DNA of 10,228 bases from Actinomyces sp. ICM47. GTDB taxonomy: Bacteria; Actinomycetota; Actinomycetes; Actinomycetales; Actinomycetaceae. Both the position numbers and the translations under genes were made by a program. Below, one piece after another: positions 1 through 6,271 of this stretch; positions within the stretch are counted from its first letter, which is position 1; each line of letters begins with the position of its first letter. The DNA is taken from contig NZ_ALCA01000060.1 in the NCBI RefSeq assembly GCF_000278725.1, positions 1-10,228 of the forward strand, given 5' to 3'. The notes under the pieces are model-generated. The model saw nothing but the letters and a program-made list of their open reading frames with translations, searched no databases and had not been told where the DNA came from.

Positions 1-9
1 CGAGACGAC

Positions 10-32
10 GCGCCGAGCGAAGCTCGCGGCGC
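10..32 (-). terminator. Possible GC-rich hairpin downstream of dnaB
   Basis: An inverted repeat pairs GCGCC (10-14) with GGCGC (28-32) and GAGC (15-18) with GCTC (22-25), around a GAA loop, with a two-base bulge at 26-27. It lies about 90 bp past the dnaB stop codon, so it could end dnaB transcription. There is no T-run after it on the minus strand, so it is at best a weak or factor-assisted terminator. The rest of 1-123 is very GC-rich and holds no gene I can support. Confidence 0.25.
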
Positions 33-123
33 GGACGGCGAGCGGGCGGGCAGGCCCCGCGGCGGTCGGAGATCAGGCGGCCGGGCCCGAAGGTGCCCGA
101 AACACCAGCGGGCAAAGCGCCCC

Positions 124-1479
124 TTATTCTCCGCCAACGCCGGGTTCTGGGCGTCCCGTGTAGTTGACGAAGCGCGCCATGTCGCCTTGGAAGAGGGCGG
201 TGACGGTCGCGGTCGCGCCCGCGCGGTGCTTGGCGACGATGATGTCGGCTTCGCCGGGGCGGTCTTCCTTGTCGTAGTAGTCGGGGCGGTGCAGCAGGAT
301 AATGATGTCGGCGTCCTGTTCGAGTGAGCCGGATTCACGCAGGTCGCTCATCATGGGTTTGCGGTCGGTGCGGCCCTCGGAGTTTCGGTTCAGCTGTGAG
401 ACTGCGATGACTGGGATGTCGAGGTCCTTGGCCAGGAGCTTGAGGTTTCGCGACATCGCGGAGACTTCCTGCTGGCGCGACTCGACTTGGCGGCCGCTTG
501 TCATGAGCTGGAGGTAGTCGATGACGACGAGGCCGAGGTTTTCCTGTTGCTTGAGGCGGCGGCACTTCGAGCGGATTTCGGAGATGGTGATGTTCGCGGA
601 GTCGTCGACGAACAGGGGGGCTTCGCTCATGCGTGAGGTGGTTTCGGCGACCTTGCGCCAGTCGACGTCGCTCATCTTGCCGGCCTGCATCTTGGACAGG
701 CGCACGCCGGATTCGGCGGAGAGCATGCGCATGGCGATTTCCTGCGAGCTCATTTCCAGCGAGAAGATCAGCGAGGTGATGCCGTGTTTCATGGAGGCGG
801 AGCGGCAGAAGTCCAGGGCGAGCGTAGATTTGCCCATGGCGGGTCGGGCGGCGACGATGATCATTTGGCCGCCATGCAGGCCCTGGGTGAGTTCGTCGAG
901 GTCGGTGAAGCCGGTGGGTACGCCGTTGAGTTTGCCTTTGTTTTTCTCGATTTCTTCGAGCGTGTTGAGGACGTCTGAGCTCATCTGGTTCATGGACACG
1001 TAGTCGCTGGTTTCGCGTCCGTCGGAGACGGCGTAGACCTCGGCCTGCGCCTGGTCGACGATTTCGTCGACGTCGCCGCCGGCGTCCGCGTAGCCGAGCT
1101 GGACGACGCGTGTGCCCGCAGTGACGAGGCGGCGCATGATGGCGCGTTCGCGCACGATGCGCGCGTAGTAGGCGGCGTTGGCGGCGGTGGGGACGGAGGC
1201 GATGAGGGTGTGCAGGTAGGCGGCGCCGCCCACCTTTGAGAGGACGCCTGTGCGCTTGAGTTCGCCGGCGACGGTGATTGCGTCGGCGGGTTCTGCGCGG
1301 CCGTTGAGTTCGACGATGGTGTTGAAGATGGTCTCGTGGCTGGGCTGGTAGAAGTCTTGGCCGCGCAGCATTTCGGAGACGACGTTGGCGGCCTCGGTTG
1401 TCAGCATCATGGACCCGAGGACGCTCATCTCCGCGTCGATGTCCTGTGGGGGGACGCGGTCGAACTGGTCGTCGGGCAT
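124..1479 (-). CDS. dnaB: Replicative DNA helicase DnaB
   Basis: This is the hexameric, ATP-driven 5'-3' helicase that unwinds DNA at the replication fork and works with DnaG primase. The 451-residue protein is full length for the family. An N-terminal helical domain (about 10-110) starts with the typical PPQDIDAEMSVLGSMM stretch. A linker (about 160-185) leads to the RecA-like ATPase domain. Walker A is ARPAMGKST (211-219), Walker B is VVIDY (318-322), SQLNR (361-365) forms the H3-type motif, and KHRAG (417-421) carries the arginine finger. The Walker A region and the other common intein sites are uninterrupted. The ATG at 1479-1477 is chosen because an AGAGGA ribosome binding site lies about 6 bases upstream. 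The gene runs opposite to the ribosomal operon, and its promoter side faces the DnaA-box cluster. Identification is secure. Confidence 0.97.
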   Translation of the reverse strand: MPDDQFDRVPPQDIDAEMSVLGSMMLTTEAANVVSEMLRGQDFYQPSHETIFNTIVELNGRAEPADAITVAGELKRTGVLSKVGGAAYLHTLIASVPTAANAAYYARIVRERAIMRRLVTAGTRVVQLGYADAGGDVDEIVDQAQAEVYAVSDGRETSDYVSMNQMSSDVLNTLEEIEKNKGKLNGVPTGFTDLDELTQGLHGGQMIIVAARPAMGKSTLALDFCRSASMKHGITSLIFSLEMSSQEIAMRMLSAESGVRLSKMQAGKMSDVDWRKVAETTSRMSEAPLFVDDSANITISEIRSKCRRLKQQENLGLVVIDYLQLMTSGRQVESRQQEVSAMSRNLKLLAKDLDIPVIAVSQLNRNSEGRTDRKPMMSDLRESGSLEQDADIIILLHRPDYYDKEDRPGEADIIVAKHRAGATATVTALFQGDMARFVNYTGRPEPGVGGE

Positions 1480-1557
1480 CGTGATCCTCTCGGGTCTGTG
1501 GGTGTGCGGTGACGAGGCCTGGGCCGGGTTCTCGGGGTTGCTCGCGCCCGGTGAGCC

Positions 1558-1805
1558 TGTGGATACAGAGCCGTCAGGCGAAGACTAACGCGTCGTCGGC
1601 AATTGTGCGACCGGCGCTGTGCACGGGCATGTGCACATATTGTGGATAACCTGTGCGCAACGCCGATTATCCCTGTGTACAGAGAGTAATGACCGCGCTG
1701 TCAGGGCAGATATGCTCATCACAGTCACATCATTGTGATTCATTGGGGCGTCTAGAATTTCCATGTGCACAGTTATCCACAGGCCTGTGCACATGTTGTG
1801 GATAA
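1558..1805. promoter_or_regulatory. Cluster of DnaA boxes between dnaB and the MATE gene
   Basis: Three exact copies of the consensus DnaA box TTATCCACA occur: minus orientation at 1641-1649, plus at 1773-1781 and minus at 1797-1805. A one-mismatch box (TGTGGATAC) is at 1558-1566. The boxes at 1773 and 1797 face each other across a 15-bp spacer that contains the perfect palindrome CACAGGCCTGTG (1778-1789). Each exact box sits next to a TGTGCACA palindrome (1630-1637, 1764-1771, 1786-1793). DnaA is the replication initiator and also a transcription factor. These sites could control dnaB, the MATE gene, or both, or could act as a DnaA-titrating or origin-related element. The site identity is seen in the sequence; the function is inferred. 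The last box ends 15 bp before the MATE start codon. Confidence 0.75.
1630..1805. repeat. 20-bp direct repeat TGTGCACAT-N-TTGTGGATAA
   Basis: The 20-bp unit at 1630-1649 recurs at 1786-1805 with one difference (A or G at position 10). Each copy joins a TGTGCACA palindrome to a minus-strand DnaA box. A third, differently arranged version (TGTGCACA, one base, then a plus-strand box) is at 1764-1781. The remaining bases between them (about 1650-1762) hold no gene. A TAGAAT at 1753-1758 could be a -10 element for the MATE gene, but no good -35 stands in front of it. Confidence 0.7.
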
Positions 1806-1820
1806 GAAGTGGAGCGTGTA

Positions 1821-3194
1821 ATGAGCAGCAATCGTGACTGGGTGAACCAGACGTTGGGCGACCCAGATGAGGCCACCCCGGCCTCGTCGATGCCGACGAT
1901 CACGACGGGCAAGATCCTCGCGCTGGCCTTGCCGTCGCTGGGCGCTCTGATCGCCGAGCCGCTGTTCACGATCATCGACTCGACGATGGTCGGCCACCTG
2001 GGTACGCCGCAGCTGGCGGGCCTGGGCGTTGCTTCCACGGTCTTGAACACGGCGGTTGGGCTTTTTATCTTCCTGGCTTATTCGACGACGTCCCTGACGG
2101 GGCGTCACCTGGGGGCGGGTCGGCGTGACCTGGCGCTGCGCTCGGGGATCGAGGCTATGTGGCTGGCGGGAGGCATCGGCGCGGTTGCCGCGATCCTCCT
2201 GGCTGCCTTCGCTTCTCCCCTGCTCACCTGGCTGGGTGCCGACGCTGCGACCTTGCCGCACGCCCTGGCCTACCTGCGCTCTTCAGCGCCGGGCTTGATC
2301 GGCATGTTCGTCGTCCTGGCGGCCACGGGTACCCTGCGCGGGCTCCAGGACACGCGCACTCCGCTGATCGCTGCCTCTGTGGGCGCGGCCTTCAATGCGG
2401 TGGCGAACTGGGTGCTTATGTACCCGCTCGGGCTGGGGGTCGCCGGGTCGGGTCTGGGTACGGCGCTCACGCAGACGCTCATGGCGCTCTTTCTCGGCGG
2501 GATCATCGCGCGAGCGGCCCGCCGCGAGGGTGTGAGCCTCAAGCCCTCCACGTACGGACTTTTCGCCTCGGCCGCCGAGGGGACCCCACTCCTTATCCGA
2601 ACGATCACGCTGCGCGTCGCTCTCCTCGCGACCCTGAGCGCCGTCACGTCGATCTCCACCCAGGCCCTGGCCGCCCACCAGATCGTGTGGACCCTGTGGA
2701 GCTTCGCCGCCTACGTCCTCGACGCCCTCGCGATCGCCGCTCAAGCACTGGCCGGCTTCGCGTCGGGCACGGGCCAGCGCGGTGCCATGCAGCCACTCCT
2801 GCGCACCCTGAGCCGCTGGGGGCTCGGCTTCGGCGCGGTCGTCGGCGTGGTGCTCGCCCTCACCGCACCGTGGATGAGCCGCATCTTCACAACCGACTTG
2901 ACAGTCATCGACTACGCGACCACCGCGATCATCGTCAGCGCATTCTTCCAGCCCGTCGCCGGCTACGTATTCCTCCTTGACGGTATCCTCATCGGGGCGG
3001 GCCACGGGCGTTACCTGGCCGCAGCCTCCCTCCTCAACCTCGCCGTGTACGCGCCCGTCTTGTGGCTTATCGCCCACTCCTCCGTGCTCGCCAGCTCCCC
3101 CGCGCTCGCCCTTGCGCTCGTCTGGCTCGCCTACTCCGCGGTGTACACGGGCATGCGGGCCTTCACCAACGGGTACGCGGCGCGTACGCTCTGA
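1821..3194 (+). CDS. MATE-family efflux transporter, DinF-like
   Basis: This is an inner-membrane exporter of the multidrug and toxin extrusion family, which uses proton or sodium gradients to expel small organic molecules. The 457-residue protein is the usual size and is hydrophobic along its length, fitting about twelve membrane helices in two six-helix halves. The first half has the typical phrase DSTMVGHLGTPQLAGLGVAS near residue 50, then GTLRGLQDTRTPL near 170. The second half has LAAHQIVWTLWSFAAYVLD near 285, a pattern I associate with the DinF subgroup. I choose the ATG at 1821 over the GTG at 1809: a GGAG at 1811-1814 is well placed for the ATG, and the GTG overlaps that signal. DnaA boxes end 15 bp upstream. 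The substrate cannot be told from sequence. A link between DinF proteins and DNA-damage control is known in other bacteria, but no LexA site was recognised here. Confidence 0.9.
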   Translation: MSSNRDWVNQTLGDPDEATPASSMPTITTGKILALALPSLGALIAEPLFTIIDSTMVGHLGTPQLAGLGVASTVLNTAVGLFIFLAYSTTSLTGRHLGAGRRDLALRSGIEAMWLAGGIGAVAAILLAAFASPLLTWLGADAATLPHALAYLRSSAPGLIGMFVVLAATGTLRGLQDTRTPLIAASVGAAFNAVANWVLMYPLGLGVAGSGLGTALTQTLMALFLGGIIARAARREGVSLKPSTYGLFASAAEGTPLLIRTITLRVALLATLSAVTSISTQALAAHQIVWTLWSFAAYVLDALAIAAQALAGFASGTGQRGAMQPLLRTLSRWGLGFGAVVGVVLALTAPWMSRIFTTDLTVIDYATTAIIVSAFFQPVAGYVFLLDGILIGAGHGRYLAAASLLNLAVYAPVLWLIAHSSVLASSPALALALVWLAYSAVYTGMRAFTNGYAARTL

Positions 3195-3374
3195 ACTCTG
3201 ATCTTCGACGAGGCCTGGGCGGGCTTCGTCCCTCACGCCCGGTTCGCGCTGCTGCGAGTGTCCAGCGGAGGCGGCCGGGGCCTCGTCCCCCGATCGAGGC
3301 ATCGGCGCGCTCAGCGGCCCCTCTTGAGCGGCCACGGCCTCGTACTGAGGACCCAGTCGTGACCGGAAACCCCC
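3195..3374. other. Spacer after the MATE gene
   Basis: This is the first part of a 329-bp gap before rpsF. It holds GC-rich inverted repeats but no coding region I can support. One pairs GGGCG (3217-3221) with CGCCC (3236-3240), and another pairs CGGGG (3276-3280) with CCCCG (3288-3292). Either could be a terminator for the MATE gene, though neither is followed by a T-run. Confidence 0.4.
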
Positions 3375-3403
3375 TGGCGAACAGGCCCCCGCCCGTGTAA
3401 AAT
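3375..3403 (+). promoter_or_regulatory. Candidate promoter of the rpsF operon
   Basis: A good -10 hexamer, TAAAAT, lies at 3398-3403. A weak -35, TGGCGA (3375-3380), is 17 bp upstream. The expected start near 3410 gives a leader of about 115 bases before the rpsF start codon, which would place the three hairpins below inside the mRNA leader. It is the most AT-rich spot in an otherwise very GC-rich gap. Confidence 0.5.
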
Positions 3404-3408
3404 GAGCA

Positions 3409-3494
3409 GCTGGACTGTCCGCACCCGTGGACGGCCCAGCAGGCCCCTCCCAGGGGCCATACGCAACGCCCTCCTGTCACGGACCGTCCGTGAC
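3409..3494 (+). promoter_or_regulatory. Structured rpsF leader with three hairpins
   Basis: Three hairpins follow one another upstream of the ribosome binding site. The first pairs GCTGG (3409-3413) with CCAGC (3436-3440) and GTCC (3417-3420) with GGAC (3429-3432); its loop contains CCCG. The second is a perfect 7-bp stem, GGCCCCT (3442-3448) with AGGGGCC (3452-3458). The third is a perfect 8-bp stem, GTCACGGA (3476-3483) with TCCGTGAC (3487-3494), around a CCG loop. In many bacteria the S6:S18 protein pair binds a CCG-containing element in the rpsF leader and represses the operon. The first or third hairpin could be that element. The stems are visible; the regulatory role is inferred. Confidence 0.5.
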
Positions 3495-3523
3495 CGCAGA
3501 GACCATAGGAGGTGGGAACCAAC

Positions 3524-3814
3524 GTGCGTAACTACGAACTGATGGTGATCCTCGATCCTTCGATCGACGAGCGCACCGTCGCCCCCACGATGGAGAAGTA
3601 CCTGGCACCCGTGGCTGCCAATGGCGGCTCCGTCGAGAACGTTGACATCTGGGGCAAGCGTCGCCTTGCTTACGACATCCTCAAGCGTTCTGAGGGCATC
3701 TACGTCGTCATCGACATGACCACGACCCCCGAGGTCGCTCTCGAGATCAACCGCCGCATGGGCATCGACGAGACCATTCTCCGTACGAAGCTCCTGCGCC
3801 CCGACGCTCACTGA
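3524..3814 (+). CDS. rpsF: 30S ribosomal protein S6
   Basis: S6 binds S18 and the central domain of 16S rRNA in the platform of the small subunit. The 96-residue protein matches the family in length and sequence: it opens MRNYELMVILDPS, carries WGKRRLAYDI near residue 45 and EGIYVVIDM near 60, and ends in the typical INRRMGIDETILRTKLLR segment. The start is the GTG at 3524. A longer reading from a GTG at 3512 is rejected because that codon overlaps the strong AGGAGG ribosome binding site (3507-3512), which is correctly spaced for 3524. It is the first gene of the rpsF-ssb-rpsR-rplI operon, and ssb follows after 32 bp. Confidence 0.97.
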   Translation: MRNYELMVILDPSIDERTVAPTMEKYLAPVAANGGSVENVDIWGKRRLAYDILKRSEGIYVVIDMTTTPEVALEINRRMGIDETILRTKLLRPDAH

Positions 3815-3846
3815 GCCGACACCACCCCTAAGCCCGAGGAGCCGAC

Positions 3847-4455
3847 ATGGCCGGAGATACCGTCATCACAGTCATCGGTAACCTGACCGCCGATCCCGAA
3901 CTGCGGTGGACGCAGTCCGGTGCCGCGGTCGCCGATTTCACGGTGGCCTCCACCCCCCGAACCTACGACCGTAACGCCGGTGAGTGGCGCGACGGCGACA
4001 CCCTCTTCATGCGCTGCTCCGTGTGGCGCGAGACCGCAGAGAACGTCGCCGAGTCGCTGCGCAAGGGCATGCGCGTCATCGTTCAGGGTCGCCTCACCCA
4101 GCGCTCGTACGACACCCAGCAGGGCGAACGTCGCACGGTCGTTGAGCTGCAGGTCGACGAGGTCGGCCCCTCCCTGCGCCGCGCACGCGCGCAGGTCACC
4201 CGCACCGCCCCCTCCGGTGGCGGCGGCTACCAGTCCGACAACCGCGGCCAGCAGCAGGGCGGCTACCAGCAGGCAGCCTCCCAGGGCGGCGGTTACGGCG
4301 GCGGCCAGCAGGGTGGATACGGCCAGGGCGGCACCAACTACGGTGCCCAGGGTGGTGCCAACTACGGCGCCCCGACCGGCGGCTCCCCCGAGGACCCGTG
4401 GCGCACCGCCCCTTCCGGCGGCTCCACGTCCTTCGGTGACGAGCCCCCGTTCTAA
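3847..4455 (+). CDS. ssb: Single-stranded DNA-binding protein
   Basis: SSB coats single-stranded DNA during replication, repair and recombination and recruits partner proteins through its acidic tail. The 202-residue protein has an OB-fold domain (about 1-110) with [30 protein letters not shown] and [10 protein letters not shown] segments typical of bacterial SSB. A low-complexity Gly/Gln/Tyr-rich linker (about 123-180) follows, then the C-terminal interaction tip FGDEPPF. A GAGGAG ribosome binding site lies shortly before the ATG. Co-transcription with rpsF and rpsR is the usual bacterial arrangement. Linker length and richness in glycine and glutamine fit actinobacterial SSBs. It is a clear housekeeping SSB rather than a phage copy, given its operon position. 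Confidence 0.97.
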   Translation: MAGDTVITVIGNLTADPELRWTQSGAAVADFTVASTPRTYDRNAGEWRDGDTLFMRCSVWRETAENVAESLRKGMRVIVQGRLTQRSYDTQQGERRTVVELQVDEVGPSLRRARAQVTRTAPSGGGGYQSDNRGQQQGGYQQAASQGGGYGGGQQGGYGQGGTNYGAQGGANYGAPTGGSPEDPWRTAPSGGSTSFGDEPPF

Positions 4456-4511
4456 AGTCGCGCGCCCCGGCCCCATTGCCGGATAGCGCCACGTCGAAGA
4501 CACAACGCTTG

Positions 4512-4529
4512 GGGCGGGATTGCCCGCCC
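4512..4529 (+). promoter_or_regulatory. Hairpin between ssb and rpsR
   Basis: A perfect 7-bp stem pairs GGGCGGG (4512-4518) with CCCGCCC (4523-4529) around an ATTG loop. It sits in the 94-bp ssb-rpsR gap, 9 bp before the rpsR ribosome binding site AGGAG (4539-4543). With no T-run it is unlikely to end transcription fully. It could be a processing or stability element that sets S18/L9 output relative to SSB; that role is inferred. Confidence 0.4.
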
Positions 4530-4549
4530 GGATTCACTAGGAGACCATC

Positions 4550-4792
4550 ATGGCGAAGCCCCAACTTCGCAACAAGCCCATCAAGAAGAAGGCCAACCCG
4601 CTGAAGTCGGCCAAGATCGAGAAGATCGACTACAAGGACACCGCTCTGCTGCGCAAGTTCATCTCGGACCGTGGCAAGATCCGCGCTCGCCGCGTGACCG
4701 GTGTCTCCACGCAGGAGCAGCGCAAGATCGCTCGCGCCGTGAAGAACGCGCGCGAGATGGCTCTGCTGCCCTACTCCACGACCGGCCGCTGA
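4550..4792 (+). CDS. rpsR: 30S ribosomal protein S18, cysteine-free form
   Basis: S18 pairs with S6 on the platform of the small ribosomal subunit. The 80-residue protein has the family core [19 protein letters not shown] (about 25-43), then [31 protein letters not shown]. The N-terminal region, where zinc-binding S18 proteins carry a cysteine pair, contains none, and the whole protein lacks cysteine, so this is the zinc-independent form. In mycobacteria the copy next to rplI is the cysteine-containing one, and the cysteine-free paralogue is elsewhere under zinc control; here the operon copy itself is cysteine-free. AGGAG at 4539-4543 supports the ATG. rplI begins 21 bp after the stop. Confidence 0.96.
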   Translation: MAKPQLRNKPIKKKANPLKSAKIEKIDYKDTALLRKFISDRGKIRARRVTGVSTQEQRKIARAVKNAREMALLPYSTTGR

Positions 4793-4813
4793 TAAGGGAA
4801 GGACACAGCTGAT

Positions 4814-5272
4814 ATGGCTACCACGAAACTGATCCTCACCCACGACGTTCCGAAGCTCGGCCACGCCGGCGAGGTCGTCGAGGTCAAGGCTGGCTACGCC
4901 CGCAACTACCTGGTCCCCCGTGGCTTCGCCACCAAGTGGACCGCTGGCGCCCAGAAGCAGATCGACCAGATCGCCGCTGCCCGCCGCCGTCACGAGATCG
5001 CCACGATCGACGACGCCCGCGTCGTGCGCGACACGCTGCAGGCCGGTGTCGTTGAGATCACCGCGAAGGTCGGCAACTCCGGCCGCCTCTTCGGCGCTAT
5101 CTCCGCTGCTGCGATCGCTGACGCGGTCAAGGAGCAGCTGGGCCAGACCATCGACCGTCGTCGCGTCATCATCGCCTCGCCCATCAAGGCTGCCGGCGAC
5201 TACACGGTGACCGTCGGCCTGCACTCCGAGGTGTCCGCGAACCTGCGCGTCCGCGTCATCGCCAAGAAGTGA
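4814..5272 (+). CDS. rplI: 50S ribosomal protein L9
   Basis: L9 binds 23S rRNA near the L1 stalk and helps keep the reading frame during translation. The 152-residue protein is of normal length. The N-terminal RNA-binding domain carries the family signature GHAGEVVEVKAGYARNYLVP (residues 16-35) followed by RGFA. A long connecting helix (about 45-75) leads to the C-terminal domain with LFGAIS, IDRRRVII and GDYTVTVGLH. A purine-rich AAGGGAAGGA stands about 12 bases before the ATG. It is the last gene of the ribosomal operon and is closed by the terminator at 5304-5339. In many bacteria dnaB would follow next; it does not here. Confidence 0.97.
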   Translation: MATTKLILTHDVPKLGHAGEVVEVKAGYARNYLVPRGFATKWTAGAQKQIDQIAAARRRHEIATIDDARVVRDTLQAGVVEITAKVGNSGRLFGAISAAAIADAVKEQLGQTIDRRRVIIASPIKAAGDYTVTVGLHSEVSANLRVRVIAKK

Positions 5273-5303
5273 AGGCTTCACGCATCGGTTGATTGACTGA
5301 AGG

Positions 5304-5339
5304 GTTGGCCCCCGCTCGAACGAGTGGGGCCAACTTTTT
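5304..5339 (+). terminator. Intrinsic terminator of the rpsF-rplI operon
   Basis: A long stem begins with GTTGG (5304-5308) and closes with CCAAC (5330-5334). Inside, the runs of C and G and then CTCG/CGAG pair around a two-base AA loop, with one bulged C and one G-T wobble. TTTTT follows directly at 5335-5339. It lies 31 bp after the rplI stop and is the clearest terminator in the window. Confidence 0.9.
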
Positions 5340-5419
5340 GTTTGTCGCGTTGTTTGTCGCGCGCGGGGCGGGGCCGAGTCCGAGGACCATGTGCCTGCTG
5401 GTAAGACGCACAAAGAACA

Positions 5420-5495
5420 TCCGTCTATTAATTCCGACGACGTCTCAACCGCCGGCTACATAAGTCGAATAATGGGGCTTACCTTCCGTCTATTA
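5420..5495 (+). repeat. 11-bp direct repeat TCCGTCTATTA
   Basis: TCCGTCTATTA occurs exactly at 5420-5430 and again at 5485-5495, with 65 bp between starts. The second copy overlaps an inverted repeat, GTCT (5488-5491) with AGAC (5497-5500), which ends immediately before the ATG at 5501. This could be a pair of regulator sites or the footprint of an insertion event. The gap from 5340 to 5500 holds nothing else I can name. Confidence 0.45.
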
Positions 5496-5500
5496 CAGAC
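5491..5500 (+). promoter_or_regulatory. Possible -10 element giving a leaderless mRNA
   Basis: TATTAC (5491-5496) resembles a -10 hexamer and lies 4 bases before the ATG at 5501. No purine-rich ribosome binding site precedes that ATG. Together these fit a transcript that starts at or near the start codon, a common arrangement in actinobacteria. There is no convincing -35. Confidence 0.3.
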
Positions 5501-6208
5501 ATGAACAAAACAAACACGCCCCCCGTCCACCGTTCCGCCCTCAACTTCCCCCTTCCCCCCATTGTCCATGCGACGAGCTTGATCGATCAGGATCGCGCCG
5601 AACGCAAGGGCCGCCGCGGTTGGCGCGTCTCCTTCGACGAGAACGGGATGTGCCCGCACATTGAAACCTTGTACGGAGCATTCGCCCAGAAGGCGATGCG
5701 CGTATCTCAGAATCTGCACGACTGCGTTGCAGCAATTGACAAGCGGGTCGGCGCATACAAGCAGGAGCTACTGCTCCTGGAGTCACGCGAAGATGTGGGA
5801 GAAAATAGGCACCTGCACCCGGGGGCCTCGCACTACGAGCAGGCTCAAGCACATCGCGCTGAACGCCAGCGCGCTGCGCAGGAAGCTGCGAACACGGCAA
5901 CGATCCAGTCGTTCTACAAGGCAATCGATGAACTCTTGCAGCAGCGCCGCCACGTGCATGGACAAGCCCGGGATTGCGTGGCTCAGATCTCCGCCAACTT
6001 CCACACCCTCGTAGCTGCATACCGCCAGGGTGTGGAGTCAGGCCCCTGGTGGCGCCGCCTGTTCAAGCCGCGCCGCACCATTTCCGAGCCGATCCCGAGG
6101 TTCGAACCCTACGTCGAATGGGCAGCAAGTGACCTGCCCATTATGGAGGTCCAGATCGACACGACCACCTCCCCAGAGGTGTCCTGGCAGTACCGTCCGG
6201 TGAACTAG
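5501..6208 (+). CDS. Hypothetical helical protein next to the CHAT gene
   Basis: I do not recognise this 235-residue protein. It has no signal peptide and no membrane helix. A variable Pro-containing N-terminus (1-30) precedes two long, charged, Gln/Ala/Glu-rich helical stretches (about 54-98 and 110-178) that look like a helical hairpin or coiled coil. A short basic-aromatic motif, GPWWRRLFKPRR (181-192), follows and could touch membrane or nucleic acid. The tail (195-235) looks like beta strands or an extended segment. Cysteines are at 51, 75 and 159. The start at 5501 is the first in-frame ATG; it lacks a ribosome binding site and may be leaderless. The gene converges on the CHAT gene with 63 bp between them. 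A substrate, effector or adaptor role for the CHAT protease is only a guess from position. Confidence 0.7.
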   Translation: MNKTNTPPVHRSALNFPLPPIVHATSLIDQDRAERKGRRGWRVSFDENGMCPHIETLYGAFAQKAMRVSQNLHDCVAAIDKRVGAYKQELLLLESREDVGENRHLHPGASHYEQAQAHRAERQRAAQEAANTATIQSFYKAIDELLQQRRHVHGQARDCVAQISANFHTLVAAYRQGVESGPWWRRLFKPRRTISEPIPRFEPYVEWAASDLPIMEVQIDTTTSPEVSWQYRPVN

Positions 6209-6271
6209 TGCGCAGGGAACGTGGAATACCCCCGGGACGGCGGTCGATTCCGAGCCACGGCCTCAGTACGA

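Noticed and set aside
811..850. Possible intein in DnaB at the Walker A site
   Set aside because: The Walker A motif ARPAMGKST is continuous and the protein is of normal length, so no intein is present.
1511..3221. GACGAGGCCTGGGC present at 1511-1524 and 3207-3220
   Set aside because: A 14-bp match in two GC-rich spacers may be chance; flanks do not extend the similarity convincingly and no mobile element borders were found.
2283..3335. Long minus-strand open frame (350 codons) opposite the MATE gene
   Set aside because: It is a high-GC antisense shadow: the product is Arg/Glu/Gly-rich with no domain, while the plus strand encodes a clear MATE transporter.
3512..3523. GTG at 3512 as the start of rpsF
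   Set aside because: It falls on the AGGAGG ribosome binding site that serves the GTG at 3524, and the S6 family begins at MRNYELM.
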